A stretch of 40,190 bases of DNA from Desulfofustis sp. Lineage in GTDB: Bacteria; Desulfobacterota; Desulfobulbia; Desulfobulbales; Desulfocapsaceae. Position numbers and translations under genes: made by a program. This document shows, piece after piece, positions 32,824 to 40,190 of this stretch; positions within the stretch are counted from its first letter, which is position 1; every line of letters begins with the position of its first letter. The stretch spans positions 1 to 40,190 of the forward strand of contig JABDQA010000033.1 of NCBI GenBank assembly GCA_013042475.1. The letters are read 5' to 3'. The notes under the pieces were generated by a model. That model was given only the letters and a program-made list of their open reading frames with translations, was not told the origin of the DNA and did not search any database.

Positions 32824-33957
32824 GTGGGTGGCGAATTTAAAGATTCTGATATTCATTTCATGCGGATTGCTCTTCGGGAGGCGCGTAAAGGGCTGGGAAG
32901 AACATCACCCAATCCCTGTGTTGGGGCCGTGATTGTCAAAGATGGAGATATCATCGCCCGGGGGTATCATAAAAAAGCCGGGGCCCCCCATGCTGAAATT
33001 GAAGCGTTGAAAAAGGTTGGTGGGAAAGCTCGAGATGCCACAATGTATGTCACGCTCGAGCCTTGCAACCATCATGGTAAAACCCCGCCCTGCAGCAATG
33101 CGTTAGCCGAAAGCGGAATTAAAGAAGTAGTCATAGGCATGCTTGACCCCAATCCGCTCGTAAACGGCAGCGGGGCAGAGTTTCTGAGCAGTAAGGGGAT
33201 CGAGATCAGATACGGATTGCTTGAGGAACAATGTCGAAAATTGAATCGGCCGTTTCTTACCTATATCAAAGAGGCAAGGCCATGGGTGATGCTCAAAGCA
33301 GGTCTGACCCTGGACGGCAAGATCACGTTTAGAAATAACAGTGGTGACGCAATCACTGGTCATGATTCGCTCAAATGGGTGCATAGAATGCGAGATCGCT
33401 GTGATGCGTTACTGGTCGGCAGCAACACCATAACTGTCGACAATCCATTCCTGACTGCGAGGATAAAAGGACGCCGTGGAGAAAATCCGATTAGAATTGT
33501 GCTCGATACGAATCTCAAAATTCCTTCAGACGCCAATGTGGTAAAACAAAATGACGATCGTCGCACCTGGGTTTTCTGTGGTTCATCAGCGCCATCCGGA
33601 AAGATTAGTGAATTAAATGAGAACGGGGTTGAGGTTTTTCAGGTTGCGGTCGGGGATGCAGGCAGAGTCGATCTAGGTGAGGTTTTACGCATGCTTGGTT
33701 CCAGACAGATCACCTCTCTGCTGGTTGAGGGGGGAGCTGAGGTACATGGCTCCTTTCTAAAAGCAGGACTGGTTGATAACATCACATTATTTTACGCTCC
33801 ATATGTTGCTGGAGATAGAGGCACCGGTGTGATCCAGGGAATTCAGACCGATGGTGGAAGAGAGGATGCTATCAGGCTTCACAATATTTCCCATCGCCGA
33901 CTGGGAGATGATTTGATGATTTCTGGGGATGTTCTCTATCCCGACCGCAAAGAATAA
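32824..33957 (+). CDS. ribD: riboflavin biosynthesis deaminase/reductase RibD
   Basis: Bifunctional enzyme: deaminates the pyrimidine product of GTP cyclohydrolase II, then reduces its ribosyl side chain. The N-terminal deaminase domain has zinc ligands H56 (HAE) with E58, and C81 and C90 in PCNHHGKTPPC. The C-terminal reductase domain starts near 150 (RPWVMLKAGLTLDGKI) and includes LLVGSNTITVDNP and LLVEGGAEVHGSFL. 377 residues. The start is GTG 32824, 13 bases after nrdR; ATG 32860 would cut into the N-terminus. It is convergent with the ParB-like gene after only 12 bases. No other rib genes are in the window. Confidence 0.95.
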   Translation: MGGEFKDSDIHFMRIALREARKGLGRTSPNPCVGAVIVKDGDIIARGYHKKAGAPHAEIEALKKVGGKARDATMYVTLEPCNHHGKTPPCSNALAESGIKEVVIGMLDPNPLVNGSGAEFLSSKGIEIRYGLLEEQCRKLNRPFLTYIKEARPWVMLKAGLTLDGKITFRNNSGDAITGHDSLKWVHRMRDRCDALLVGSNTITVDNPFLTARIKGRRGENPIRIVLDTNLKIPSDANVVKQNDDRRTWVFCGSSAPSGKISELNENGVEVFQVAVGDAGRVDLGEVLRMLGSRQITSLLVEGGAEVHGSFLKAGLVDNITLFYAPYVAGDRGTGVIQGIQTDGGREDAIRLHNISHRRLGDDLMISGDVLYPDRKE

Positions 33958-33969
33958 CCGAAGGTGTGC

Positions 33970-34896
33970 TTAGACGAAATTTTTAATGCTATCCCAAGCT
34001 TTTGAGAAAGCATCAAAATTGCCGAATTCAATCTCCAAAGTGACCTTATCGGTCTCGAAGGAGGGGCTTGGAGAAACTCTGCAATTAGCCGACAGATTCT
34101 TTTCGGCCACCTGCCTGAGAAACGTTTCTTCTGCCACACTTGATTCTGGGTGACTAAGTTCGTAGAGCCGCTTCATCAGCGCATTGGTTTGTTGTGGCAC
34201 ATTGTCGATTGTGCTGCTACATAACTCAGCGAAGTGGTTCGTTATAACGCGCTCTATAGTCCACCCTCTAGCGCCAGTTACGATCTGAACAAGTTCAAGA
34301 AACCGGCGTTGCTTATTTCCATTAAGTGACAATTTGATGAAAAGGTCATGAACAAATGTCCTTTCCGTACTTGACATTTGGGCCATGGATAATCCTGTTT
34401 TATTGGAGATATGGCCACGATGAATAGAAGTCCGGATGGGTTTTTCTAATTCAAGCAGCGATAAGAGCCGACTCCTCTGAGTTGTGCTCGTGATAGAGGC
34501 AACTCGACTGAGCATCTGCTGGTCCGGTTCTTCACACCATATATTGCACAGAGCAATAAAGCGAGCAGCTTCTATGGGCGACAAGGGGCCGGTCTGGATC
34601 TGATCCTCTGCTACGAGCGAAAGCAGATCTACATGGGAGATGTCCCTTTTTACTACCGAGCATGCTATGGGGAAGGATTGTCCCAGTCTTCTAAGCACTC
34701 TCAGTCGCCTGGCCCCGCAAATTAACTGGTAATCCTTTTGGTGGGCTTTAACGATGGGGGGCCGTAGTAAGCCTAGATTATTTATGGAGTCAATGAGGTC
34801 GGGGTCGGGTTCTGTTGGGATATCCTGGTGCAGACTCCACTGAGTGCCAGGATTTATGGAATCGATTGGGAGAAGTTGAGGGCTTAGAAGAGGCAT
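33970..34896 (-). CDS. ParB-like N-domain protein, divergent orphan
   Basis: From ATG 34896 the product has 308 residues; a GTG at 34953 would add 19. Neither start has a clear ribosome-binding site. Box I is visible (NLGLLRPPIVK), box II reads CGARRLRVLRRLG instead of GERRxRA, and box III reads EDQIQTGPLSPIEAA where canonical ParB has ENxxR. A helical region (about 140-200) fits the DNA-binding middle domain of ParB/KorB. The C-terminal ~110 residues are unlike typical ParB dimerisation domains. No parA is adjacent and it lies between ribD and an IHF-type gene. A DNA-binding regulator or nucleoid protein is possible; chromosome segregation is unproven. Confidence 0.7.
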   Translation of the reverse strand: MPLLSPQLLPIDSINPGTQWSLHQDIPTEPDPDLIDSINNLGLLRPPIVKAHQKDYQLICGARRLRVLRRLGQSFPIACSVVKRDISHVDLLSLVAEDQIQTGPLSPIEAARFIALCNIWCEEPDQQMLSRVASITSTTQRSRLLSLLELEKPIRTSIHRGHISNKTGLSMAQMSSTERTFVHDLFIKLSLNGNKQRRFLELVQIVTGARGWTIERVITNHFAELCSSTIDNVPQQTNALMKRLYELSHPESSVAEETFLRQVAEKNLSANCRVSPSPSFETDKVTLEIEFGNFDAFSKAWDSIKNFV

Positions 34897-34969
34897 GGCA
34901 GTAGAATGATCCGTGCTGTGTTTGTTTATAAAAATATGCTTCCAGTCAGGCACACGGGCAATGAATAGA

Positions 34970-35010
34970 AAAGGCCTGTAGCAAGTAGTAATAACTCGCC
35001 ACAGGCCTTT
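34970..35010 (-). terminator. terminator after the IHF-type gene
   Basis: Arms AAAGGCCTGT (34970-34979) and ACAGGCCTTT (35001-35010) form a perfect 10-bp stem with a 21-base loop. Read on the minus strand it is followed by a T-rich tail. It lies 40 bases beyond the stop of the IHF-type gene. Confidence 0.65.
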
Positions 35011-35049
35011 AAGAATTGCCCGCTCCCCTAATCCGATAAACGAAGAAGG

Positions 35050-35334
35050 TTATTTGTTGATTTTCTCCCGCAGGATGCCGGATGGTTTGAAAGTTACGAC
35101 CCTTCTCGCATCCAGGGTAAGTTCTTCGCCGGTCTGAGGGTTGCGGCCTCTTCTGGAATTCTTATCCTTGACGTTGAATTTTCCAAAGCCGCTGAGCAGC
35201 AGATCAGAGCCGCTAATAAGCGACTCTTTGGATAGGCGCAGAAAAGCTTCCACTGAAGCAGTGGCCTGAGCTTTGGTGAGCCCTTCATGATTTTTATACA
35301 CCTGTTGGACCAGATCAGCTTTTGTAAGAGTCAT
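35050..35334 (-). CDS. ihfA: HU/IHF family DNA-bending protein, IHF-alpha-like
   Basis: A 94-residue nucleoid protein of the DNABII family. It starts MTLTKADLVQQVY and contains LLLSGFGKFNVKDKNSRRGRNPQTGEEL, the beta-arm with the intercalating Pro, then RRVVTFKPSGILR. The pattern LxGFGxFxxxDKxxRxGRNPxTGE and an N-terminal LTKAD favour IHF-alpha over HU, but an HU-like paralogue cannot be excluded. GGAGGAAACC precedes the ATG. It has its own promoter at 35379-35406 and terminator at 34970-35010, so it is monocistronic. Confidence 0.88.
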   Translation of the reverse strand: MTLTKADLVQQVYKNHEGLTKAQATASVEAFLRLSKESLISGSDLLLSGFGKFNVKDKNSRRGRNPQTGEELTLDARRVVTFKPSGILREKINK

Positions 35335-35378
35335 GGTTTCCTCCCTGCCAGATGCGGGTTTGATGTAACTAACTAACT

Positions 35379-35406
35379 AAATTAAAATCGTTGCATTGAA
35401 AGTCAA
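35379..35406 (-). promoter_or_regulatory. sigma70-like promoter of the IHF-type gene
   Basis: On the minus strand TTGACT (35401-35406) and TAATTT (35379-35384) with 16-base spacing. The transcription start region immediately downstream contains tandem GTTA units (35366-35380). Confidence 0.55.
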
Positions 35407-35444
35407 TAGTTTCTTGTAAGAATATAGCTTCTTAGACTTCTAAT

Positions 35445-36650
35445 TTAAATATGACTTGCCATTTCAAAGATAGGCAGATACATGGCCACAACCAGAGTTC
35501 CGATCATACCGCCAAGAAAAACCATCATAAACGGCTCAATCATTGCGGTCAGATTGGCAACGGCCTGATCCACCTCTTCATCATAGAAATCGGCAATTTT
35601 TTCAAGCATGGTATCCAACGCTCCGACCGATTCACCAACGTTAATCATCTGCACGACCATATTGGGGAAGACGCCGCTTTCCATCAACGGTTCAGCCATC
35701 GGCCGGCCCTCGGCGATTGCGTCACCGACCCGGAATACAGCCCGTTCAATCACCTTATTTCCAGCTGTTTTGGCAACAACCTGGAGGGCCTCTAATATCG
35801 GTACTCCACTCTGCAGCATGGTGCTTAGGGTGCGGGTAAATTTAGCCACTGCTACCTTGCGGATTAGGACGCCGACAATCGGCAGCCGCAGAAAAAACTG
35901 ATCTATCCGATAGCGGCCTTTCTCTGTGGAATAGACCCTTTTGAAGATATAAATGAGAAGGATTAGAGGCAAGAATATCCACAGCAGATTTTCCTTAAAG
36001 GCATGACTTATAGTCACGACAACTTGGGTTGGAACCGGCAAGGCAGCATCCATCTGAGAAAACATTTCCTCAAACACCGGAATTACAAACACCAAGATGA
36101 CGACCAGTATCAGCAATGCAATTGCCAGACATATTGTCGGATAGACCATGGCTCCTTTGATCTTTTTTTTCAGGGCCATGGTCTTTTCCATAAAGACGGC
36201 AAGACGGTTGAGGATTGTGTCCAGGATACCGCCAGTTTCACCAGCTTCTATCATGTTTGAGTAAAGATTGTCGAAAACCTTTGGATGCTTGCGCATCGAA
36301 TCGGCGAAGGTAGTGCCTGCTTCCACGTCTTCCTGGATTTCGGCAATGGTCTTCTTAAAAGTGGAATTTTCCTGCTGCTTACTTAAGATCTCAAGGCACT
36401 GGACTAAAGGTAGGCCCGCATCGATCATCGTTGCCAACTGTCTGGTGAAGACTACGATATCTTTGTCTGTAACCCTTGGCTGGAAAAATGGAATATTCTC
36501 AAGTAAATCTTTTGGTTTTTCTTTTACCACCGGATCGGCGATCCGCATCCTTTTGACGTGGGCGAGTGCGGCAGCCTGGTCAGGGGCCTCTACCTCACCC
36601 TTGCGCTTTTCACCGTACTGGTTCCTACCTTTCCACACATAAACAGGCAT
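35445..36650 (-). CDS. pilC: type IV pilus inner-membrane assembly protein PilC (GspF family)
   Basis: Platform protein of type IV pilus/type II secretion machines that links the ATPases to the growing pilus. 401 residues from ATG 36650 (GGAGA upstream; the frame is open to 36683). It begins MPVYVWKGRNQYGEKRKGEVEA. Two T2SSF domains, around 70-195 and 275-395, share the VFTRQLATMIDAGLPLVQCL / FTRTLSTMLQSGVPILEALQ repeats. Three membrane segments are visible (about 175-200, 225-245 and 375-395). No pilB, pilT, pilD or pilin gene is adjacent. Confidence 0.94.
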   Translation of the reverse strand: MPVYVWKGRNQYGEKRKGEVEAPDQAAALAHVKRMRIADPVVKEKPKDLLENIPFFQPRVTDKDIVVFTRQLATMIDAGLPLVQCLEILSKQQENSTFKKTIAEIQEDVEAGTTFADSMRKHPKVFDNLYSNMIEAGETGGILDTILNRLAVFMEKTMALKKKIKGAMVYPTICLAIALLILVVILVFVIPVFEEMFSQMDAALPVPTQVVVTISHAFKENLLWIFLPLILLIYIFKRVYSTEKGRYRIDQFFLRLPIVGVLIRKVAVAKFTRTLSTMLQSGVPILEALQVVAKTAGNKVIERAVFRVGDAIAEGRPMAEPLMESGVFPNMVVQMINVGESVGALDTMLEKIADFYDEEVDQAVANLTAMIEPFMMVFLGGMIGTLVVAMYLPIFEMASHI

Positions 36651-36733
36651 AATGTTCTCCAGAAATGCAGAAAATAATCTCAACAGGTGGCTGCTGAGCT
36701 ATTTGGCCTTTTGGCTGTTTTATCACAAATCCT

Positions 36734-36762
36734 ATTATATTCCATGAGGTTGGATAAAACAA
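36734..36762 (-). promoter_or_regulatory. sigma70-like promoter of pilC
   Basis: TTGTTT (36757-36762) and TATAAT (36734-36739) on the minus strand, exactly 17 bases apart, 84 bases ahead of the pilC ATG. Confidence 0.55.
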
Positions 36763-36899
36763 GGGAGGTTCGAATAGTTAGATTTTTTGTCTAATAATTA
36801 ATAATAAGGTATTGAAATAATATAGTTAATTTAAAAAATTAAGGATTGCCGCTATTTTGGTGTGAAAACAGCTTAATCTATGAAAAAAAAAGATATTTC

Positions 36900-36928
36900 T
36901 TGATGCTGATATGTGATTCTGTTATAAT
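36900..36928 (+). promoter_or_regulatory. sigma70-like promoter of the PxxKW gene
   Basis: TTGATG (36900-36905) and a perfect TATAAT (36923-36928), exactly 17 bases apart, with a leader of about 80 bases to the ATG at 37015. Confidence 0.65.
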
Positions 36929-37014
36929 TAGAGGTTCGGCTACCAGTATATCTGGATAGCTTTTGTCAACTTAACCCGACAGTAAAAAACATAGTCAAGG
37001 ATTTGGAGGCCAAA

Positions 37015-37257
37015 ATGGCAGATGCAGTTGAAGCATTAAAAGGCTCGTTCAAGCCTATTATTGATAAATGCGAAGGATGCGAGCGGATCGTCGAGGAAGA
37101 TGGTGTAAAATACTGTAAAACCTATGTGAACCCAGAGGCTAAATGGCGACTGGGGATCTGCAATTTCGCAACCCACCAGAAACCTGAGATAAAAGTTGCC
37201 AAGACGCGCATAAACCCACTCAAGGCATCAAAAAGGGCTTCCAAACGAAAAAGCTGA
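37015..37257 (+). CDS. PxxKW family cysteine-rich small protein
   Basis: An 80-residue protein starting MADAVEALKG (GGAGG 6-7 bases upstream of ATG 37015). The Cys pattern is CEGC, then YCKTY and GICNFA, with the family motif PEAKW between. The C-terminal 20 residues are strongly basic. This matches the small PxxKW cysteine-rich proteins seen mainly in Desulfobacterota, whose function is not known to me. The four Cys could bind zinc or an iron-sulfur cluster, and the basic tail suggests nucleic-acid contact; both are inference. It is monocistronic, with a strong promoter and terminator. Confidence 0.82.
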   Translation: MADAVEALKGSFKPIIDKCEGCERIVEEDGVKYCKTYVNPEAKWRLGICNFATHQKPEIKVAKTRINPLKASKRASKRKS

Positions 37258-37275
37258 TTTAACCTTTATACTTTC

Positions 37276-37312
37276 AGCCCGGTCTGGAATTTTCCATGCC
37301 GGGCTTTAATAT
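37276..37312. terminator. bidirectional terminator between PxxKW gene and ugd
   Basis: AGCCCGG (37276-37282) pairs with CCGGGCT (37299-37305), followed on the plus strand by TTTAATATT. The ugd gene converges from the other side (stop at 37321), and AAAG/CTTT bases flank the stem in both directions. Confidence 0.6.
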
Positions 37313-37320
37313 TCTTCTCA

Positions 37321-38631
37321 CTAAGATCTACCCACCCCTGCATATTTGAATCCTTGTTCCCTGACCAAGTCAGGCTGATAGACATTTCTTAAATCGATAA
37401 AGATCTTCTGCTTCATCAGCGAGCCCAATCGTTCCAAATCGAGTGCACGATACTGGTTCCACTCGGTCATTACAACAACAGCATCGGCACCGGTGCAGGC
37501 TTCGTAGGAATTCTCTGTATAGACAATGGTGTCGGGTAGCAGTCGGCGCGCCTCCTCCATACCCTGGGGATCATGGGCGCGGATCACCGCACCCTTTTCC
37601 AGTAGTGCAGGAATGATGGTAATTGAGGGGCTGTCTCTCATGTCGTCTGTTTCCGGTTTAAAAGTAAGGCCCAGCACGGCGATTGTTTTTCCTGCTTCAG
37701 AGCCTCCCAGCATATCACGAATCTTCTTTACCATCTTGGCTTTCTGGGCACCATTGGCTTCGATTGCCGCTTCAACGATGCGGAGGCTTTCCCCATTTTC
37801 CTGGGCAATTCTCATCAAAGCCATAGTGTCTTTGGGAAAACATGAGCCGCCAAAGCCGGGGCCGGGATGGAGAAATTTGGGGCCTATTCTCCCATCCATA
37901 CCGATGCCCTTAGCAAGTGCTACGACATCGGCGCCGATTGCATCGCACAGTAAAGCCATTTCGTTGATAAAACTGATCTTAGTGGCCAGAAAAGCATTGG
38001 CGGCATACTTGGTAAGCTCGGCTGTTTCTATCGAGGTTTTAACGATGGGATTTTCTTGGAGGTAGAGGGGTTGGTAAATGGCTCGCAAGATTGCCTCGGC
38101 CCTGTCAGATTCTACACCAATGACCACACGGTCCGGTCTCATGAAATCATTAATCGCAGCTCCCTCTCTGAGGAATTCAGGATTTGAAGCAACGTCAAAA
38201 TTAGCTTCTGGATTTACTTCCTTTATTACTCTCGCGACTTGTCTGGCCGTTCCCACCGGCACCGTACTTTTATCGACGATAACGGTATAGCCTTCAAGGA
38301 AGGGGGCAATCTCTTTTGAAGCCTCATAAATGTAGGTAAGATCGGCATACCCGTCCCCGCGCCTGCTGGTGGGCGTACCGACAGCTATAAATACAGCCTC
38401 GGCACTTGCCACGGCCTCTGCCAGGTCAGTAGTGAAACTGAGGCGTCCCTGCTGGGTATTCTTCGCAACCAGCCCGTCGAGACCTGGTTCGTATATGGGA
38501 ATCTCGCCCTGAAGCAGCAGATCGATTTTTTCACTGAGCTTATCCACGCAGGTGACATGATGTCCAAATTCGGCAAAACAGGTACCGGTAACCAGGCCGA
38601 CGTATCCGGTACCAATCATTGTGATCTTCAT
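37321..38631 (-). CDS. ugd: UDP-glucose 6-dehydrogenase
   Basis: Oxidises UDP-glucose to UDP-glucuronate for polysaccharide or LPS precursors. 436 residues from ATG 38631 (AAGGA upstream; the frame is open to 38682). The Rossmann motif is MIGTGYVGLVTG, and C264 in PGFGGSCFPKD is the catalytic thiol. The middle (LTKYAANAFLATKISFINE) and C-terminal (GLTFKPETDDMRDSPS) blocks are all present. UDP-sugar dehydrogenases acting on other sugars share this layout, but the closeness to Ugd motifs favours UDP-glucose. Last gene of the tatD-yggS-ugd chain. Confidence 0.93.
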   Translation of the reverse strand: MKITMIGTGYVGLVTGTCFAEFGHHVTCVDKLSEKIDLLLQGEIPIYEPGLDGLVAKNTQQGRLSFTTDLAEAVASAEAVFIAVGTPTSRRGDGYADLTYIYEASKEIAPFLEGYTVIVDKSTVPVGTARQVARVIKEVNPEANFDVASNPEFLREGAAINDFMRPDRVVIGVESDRAEAILRAIYQPLYLQENPIVKTSIETAELTKYAANAFLATKISFINEMALLCDAIGADVVALAKGIGMDGRIGPKFLHPGPGFGGSCFPKDTMALMRIAQENGESLRIVEAAIEANGAQKAKMVKKIRDMLGGSEAGKTIAVLGLTFKPETDDMRDSPSITIIPALLEKGAVIRAHDPQGMEEARRLLPDTIVYTENSYEACTGADAVVVMTEWNQYRALDLERLGSLMKQKIFIDLRNVYQPDLVREQGFKYAGVGRS

Positions 38632-38647
38632 TGTCTGTCCTTGATGG

Positions 38648-39358
38648 TTATCTATTTTGGGATAGCGGCGGACGTTCGCCAAATATCGCGGTTCCGATTC
38701 TGATTAGGGTCGCCCCTTCTTCAATTGCCACATGGTAGTCATGGGACATACCCATGGAAAGCTCTATCTTACCATGCCTTCCCAGTAAATTTTTTGCTTC
38801 CATCATTACTGCGATCTCCCGCAGTGCACGGAACGACGATCTGACCATCTCCGGGTCGGGGGTATAAGGCGGCATGGTCATCAAACCGCGTAGCTTCAGC
38901 CGGGGAAAATCTTGCATATAAGCCAAAAGCGATTCAGCATCCTGCGGGAGTACCCCCGATTTCTGTGACTCCTCGCCAACGTTGACCTGGACCAGCACGT
39001 CCAGACACCGATTCTCACTCTCCAGATGCTTATGCAGAGTTTTGACTATTTTAGGCCGATCAATCGTTTCGATCATATCGCAATACTCAACTGCTGTCCT
39101 GGCCTTGTTGGATTGCAGATGGCCAATGAAATGGAGCTTGATTCTATTATCCAATGTCTGCTTTTTCTCTGCCGCTTCCTGAATGTAATTTTCCCCGAAC
39201 ACTACATGGTTGGCTGCCAGAGCCTCCTCAATGGCGGCAACTGGAAAACGCTTGGAAACAGCGACCAGTTGAATATCGTCTGGGTTACGGTGGCAGCGTA
39301 GCGCAATATCGTTGATCGATGACCGGATCTTGTCGAGGTTCTGGCGAATGGTCGGCAT
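38648..39358 (-). CDS. yggS: PLP homeostasis protein, YggS/PLPBP family
   Basis: A 236-residue single-domain PLP-binding protein without known catalytic activity that buffers pyridoxal phosphate. The PLP lysine is K36 in LVAVSKRFP. Other blocks are FGENYIQEAAEK, LHFIGHLQSNKA, VLVQVNVGEESQKSG, LRGLMTMPPY and LSMGMSHDYHVAIEEGATLIRIGTAIFG. ATG 39358. It lies 9 bases after tatD and 16 before ugd. Confidence 0.95.
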   Translation of the reverse strand: MPTIRQNLDKIRSSINDIALRCHRNPDDIQLVAVSKRFPVAAIEEALAANHVVFGENYIQEAAEKKQTLDNRIKLHFIGHLQSNKARTAVEYCDMIETIDRPKIVKTLHKHLESENRCLDVLVQVNVGEESQKSGVLPQDAESLLAYMQDFPRLKLRGLMTMPPYTPDPEMVRSSFRALREIAVMMEAKNLLGRHGKIELSMGMSHDYHVAIEEGATLIRIGTAIFGERPPLSQNR

Positions 39359-39367
39359 GGTCTGGAT

Positions 39368-40190
39368 TCAGCAGTTAAATTCGGTCCCGAAGATCCATTG
39401 GCAGTTCTCAGTGGTCTGCCTGGCAAGTTCACCAAGCTCGATGCCCCTGAGTTCTGCTATTCGGGCTGCGGTAAAGAGTGTATAGAGCGGCTCATTTCTT
39501 TTACCCCGATATGGGACCGGAGCAAGAAAAGGACCGTCGGTTTCAACCAGCAGTCGCTCTATTGGAACATGGCTGGCGACATCCTGCATCTCGTCCGCTT
39601 TGTTGTAGGTGACGATACCGGGAATCGAGATATGGAAATTATTGGCCATCACTCTTCGGGCAAAGTTCAAGTCCCCTGAGAAGCAATGCATGATACCGCC
39701 CTGTTCGAAAGGGCCTTCTTCTCTGACAATGCGAAGGCAGTCCTCGTGAGCGTCACGGTCGTGAATAATCACCGGCAGCTTCAACTCCCGTGCTATGCGC
39801 AGCTGTTTGCGAAAAACACTGCGCTGGGTTTCCGGTGGGGAATATTTCTTCACGTAGTCAAGGCCTATCTCGCCCCATCCAACAACTGCCTCCGTATTTT
39901 TTTCCACTAAATCTACCAACTGTGCAAGAGCTTTCTGACTGGCTTTGTCAGCATCATGGGGATGGAATCCCACAGTGGCCCTGACCGCCTTCCAGCGTTT
40001 GGCGATCGCAACGGCATCTTGAGAGCTGGACAGGTCAATGCCGATGGTAACAATTCCTTTCACATTGTGTCGGGCGGCTCTGTCTATCACCTGGTCAAGA
40101 TCAGATTGATAGTCAGCCATGTCGAGATGACAATGGCTGTCAATCAGACAGAAATCATCAGGCAATGATGGAAGCGGTGGTTTTTTTCTG
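39368..40190 (-). CDS. tatD: TatD family metal-dependent hydrolase, 5' end probably outside the window
   Basis: Amidohydrolase-fold nuclease. HxH ligands (H11 and H13 in SHCHLD, counting from TTG 40165), E99 in GWGEIGLDY, HDRDAHED, HCFSGD and VETDGPFLAP are visible. The only in-frame start inside the window is TTG 40165. The frame remains open without a stop to the edge and reads a plausible extension (KKPPLPSLPDDFCLIDSH), so the true start may lie beyond 40190. Family members have 3'-5' DNase activity and roles in DNA repair; the precise substrate here is unknown. First visible gene of a chain with yggS and ugd. Confidence 0.92.
   Translation of the reverse strand, partial: RKKPPLPSLPDDFCLIDSHCHLDMADYQSDLDQVIDRAARHNVKGIVTIGIDLSSSQDAVAIAKRWKAVRATVGFHPHDADKASQKALAQLVDLVEKNTEAVVGWGEIGLDYVKKYSPPETQRSVFRKQLRIARELKLPVIIHDRDAHEDCLRIVREEGPFEQGGIMHCFSGDLNFARRVMANNFHISIPGIVTYNKADEMQDVASHVPIERLLVETDGPFLAPVPYRGKRNEPLYTLFTAARIAELRGIELGELARQTTENCQWIFGTEFNC

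Larger units (their letters stand above)
36651..37014. other. 364-bp AT-rich divergent intergenic region (pilC / PxxKW gene)
   Basis: Contains one promoter candidate in each direction (36734-36762 minus; 36900-36928 plus). A 16-base string at 36804-36819 is identical to 5620-5635. A small inverted repeat TTAGA...TCTAA lies near 36779-36795. No coding frame was recognised. Confidence 0.5.

Noticed and set aside
35366-35380. GTTA tandem repeats as a phase-variable or CRISPR-like repeat
   Set aside because: Only about four short units in an AT-rich promoter region; no spacer structure and not enough units to claim phase variation.
36755-36800. tRNA-like string GGTTCGAATAG
   Set aside because: Only a T-loop-like string; no acceptor or anticodon stem can be folded around it.

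Overview
The window is chromosomal core sequence from a Gram-negative anaerobe. The most likely source is a member of the Desulfobacterota (former Deltaproteobacteria), possibly a Desulfobulbales-type sulfate reducer. This is inferred from three things: the outer-membrane genes (MlaA, MlaC, lipoproteins, AMIN-domain protein), a PxxKW-type cysteine-rich small protein, and the content and order of the ribosomal and fatty-acid operons. I see no rRNA, tRNA, CRISPR array, insertion sequence or phage gene.

Layout. Positions 1-5.5 kb (minus strand) hold a tiny membrane ORF at the edge, an S13-type D-Ala-D-Ala carboxypeptidase, a TrpB2-type tryptophan synthase beta chain and a large radical SAM/DUF2344 fusion. 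A plus-strand AMIN-domain protein lies at 5.8-7.0 kb and starts from a promoter region shared with the radical SAM gene. From 16.6 kb down to 7.1 kb runs a compact 13-gene minus-strand chain: ffh, rpsP, khpA, rimM, trmD, a second SPOUT methyltransferase, rplS, rnhB, yraN, pdxA, tmk, a TPR lipoprotein and a small lipoprotein. It links protein targeting, ribosome and tRNA maturation, B6 and dTMP synthesis and envelope lipoproteins, and it has a good sigma70-like promoter in front of ffh. Upstream are rnd and a small membrane protein.

Positions 18.6-22.7 kb (plus strand) carry an orphan yejB-yejE permease pair and then mlaA-mlaC, behind a 456-bp leader with a strong promoter and two palindromes. 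Positions 23.2-32.2 kb carry the fatty-acid/phospholipid operon: yceD, rpmF, plsX, fabH, [acyl-CoA dehydrogenase, etfB, ferredoxin-fused etfA], fabG, acpP, fabF, rpiB. nrdR and ribD follow after a strong terminator. Positions 34.0-40.2 kb hold a divergent ParB-like orphan, an IHF-alpha-like gene, pilC, the PxxKW protein, and the minus-strand chain tatD, yggS, ugd. The tatD frame is open to the window edge.

Most interesting point: an acyl-CoA dehydrogenase and an EtfBA pair sit between fabH and fabG, where fabD is often found. EtfB has a bifurcating-type signature and EtfA carries two N-terminal [4Fe-4S] motifs. No fabD, fabZ, fabA or enoyl-ACP reductase is in the window. This suggests, but does not prove, a flavin/ferredoxin-coupled redox step tied to fatty-acid synthesis. 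Secondary points are a two-copy intergenic hairpin element, a ParB-like protein with degenerate boxes II and III, an MlaA without a lipobox, and a plus-strand terminator with no visible gene.
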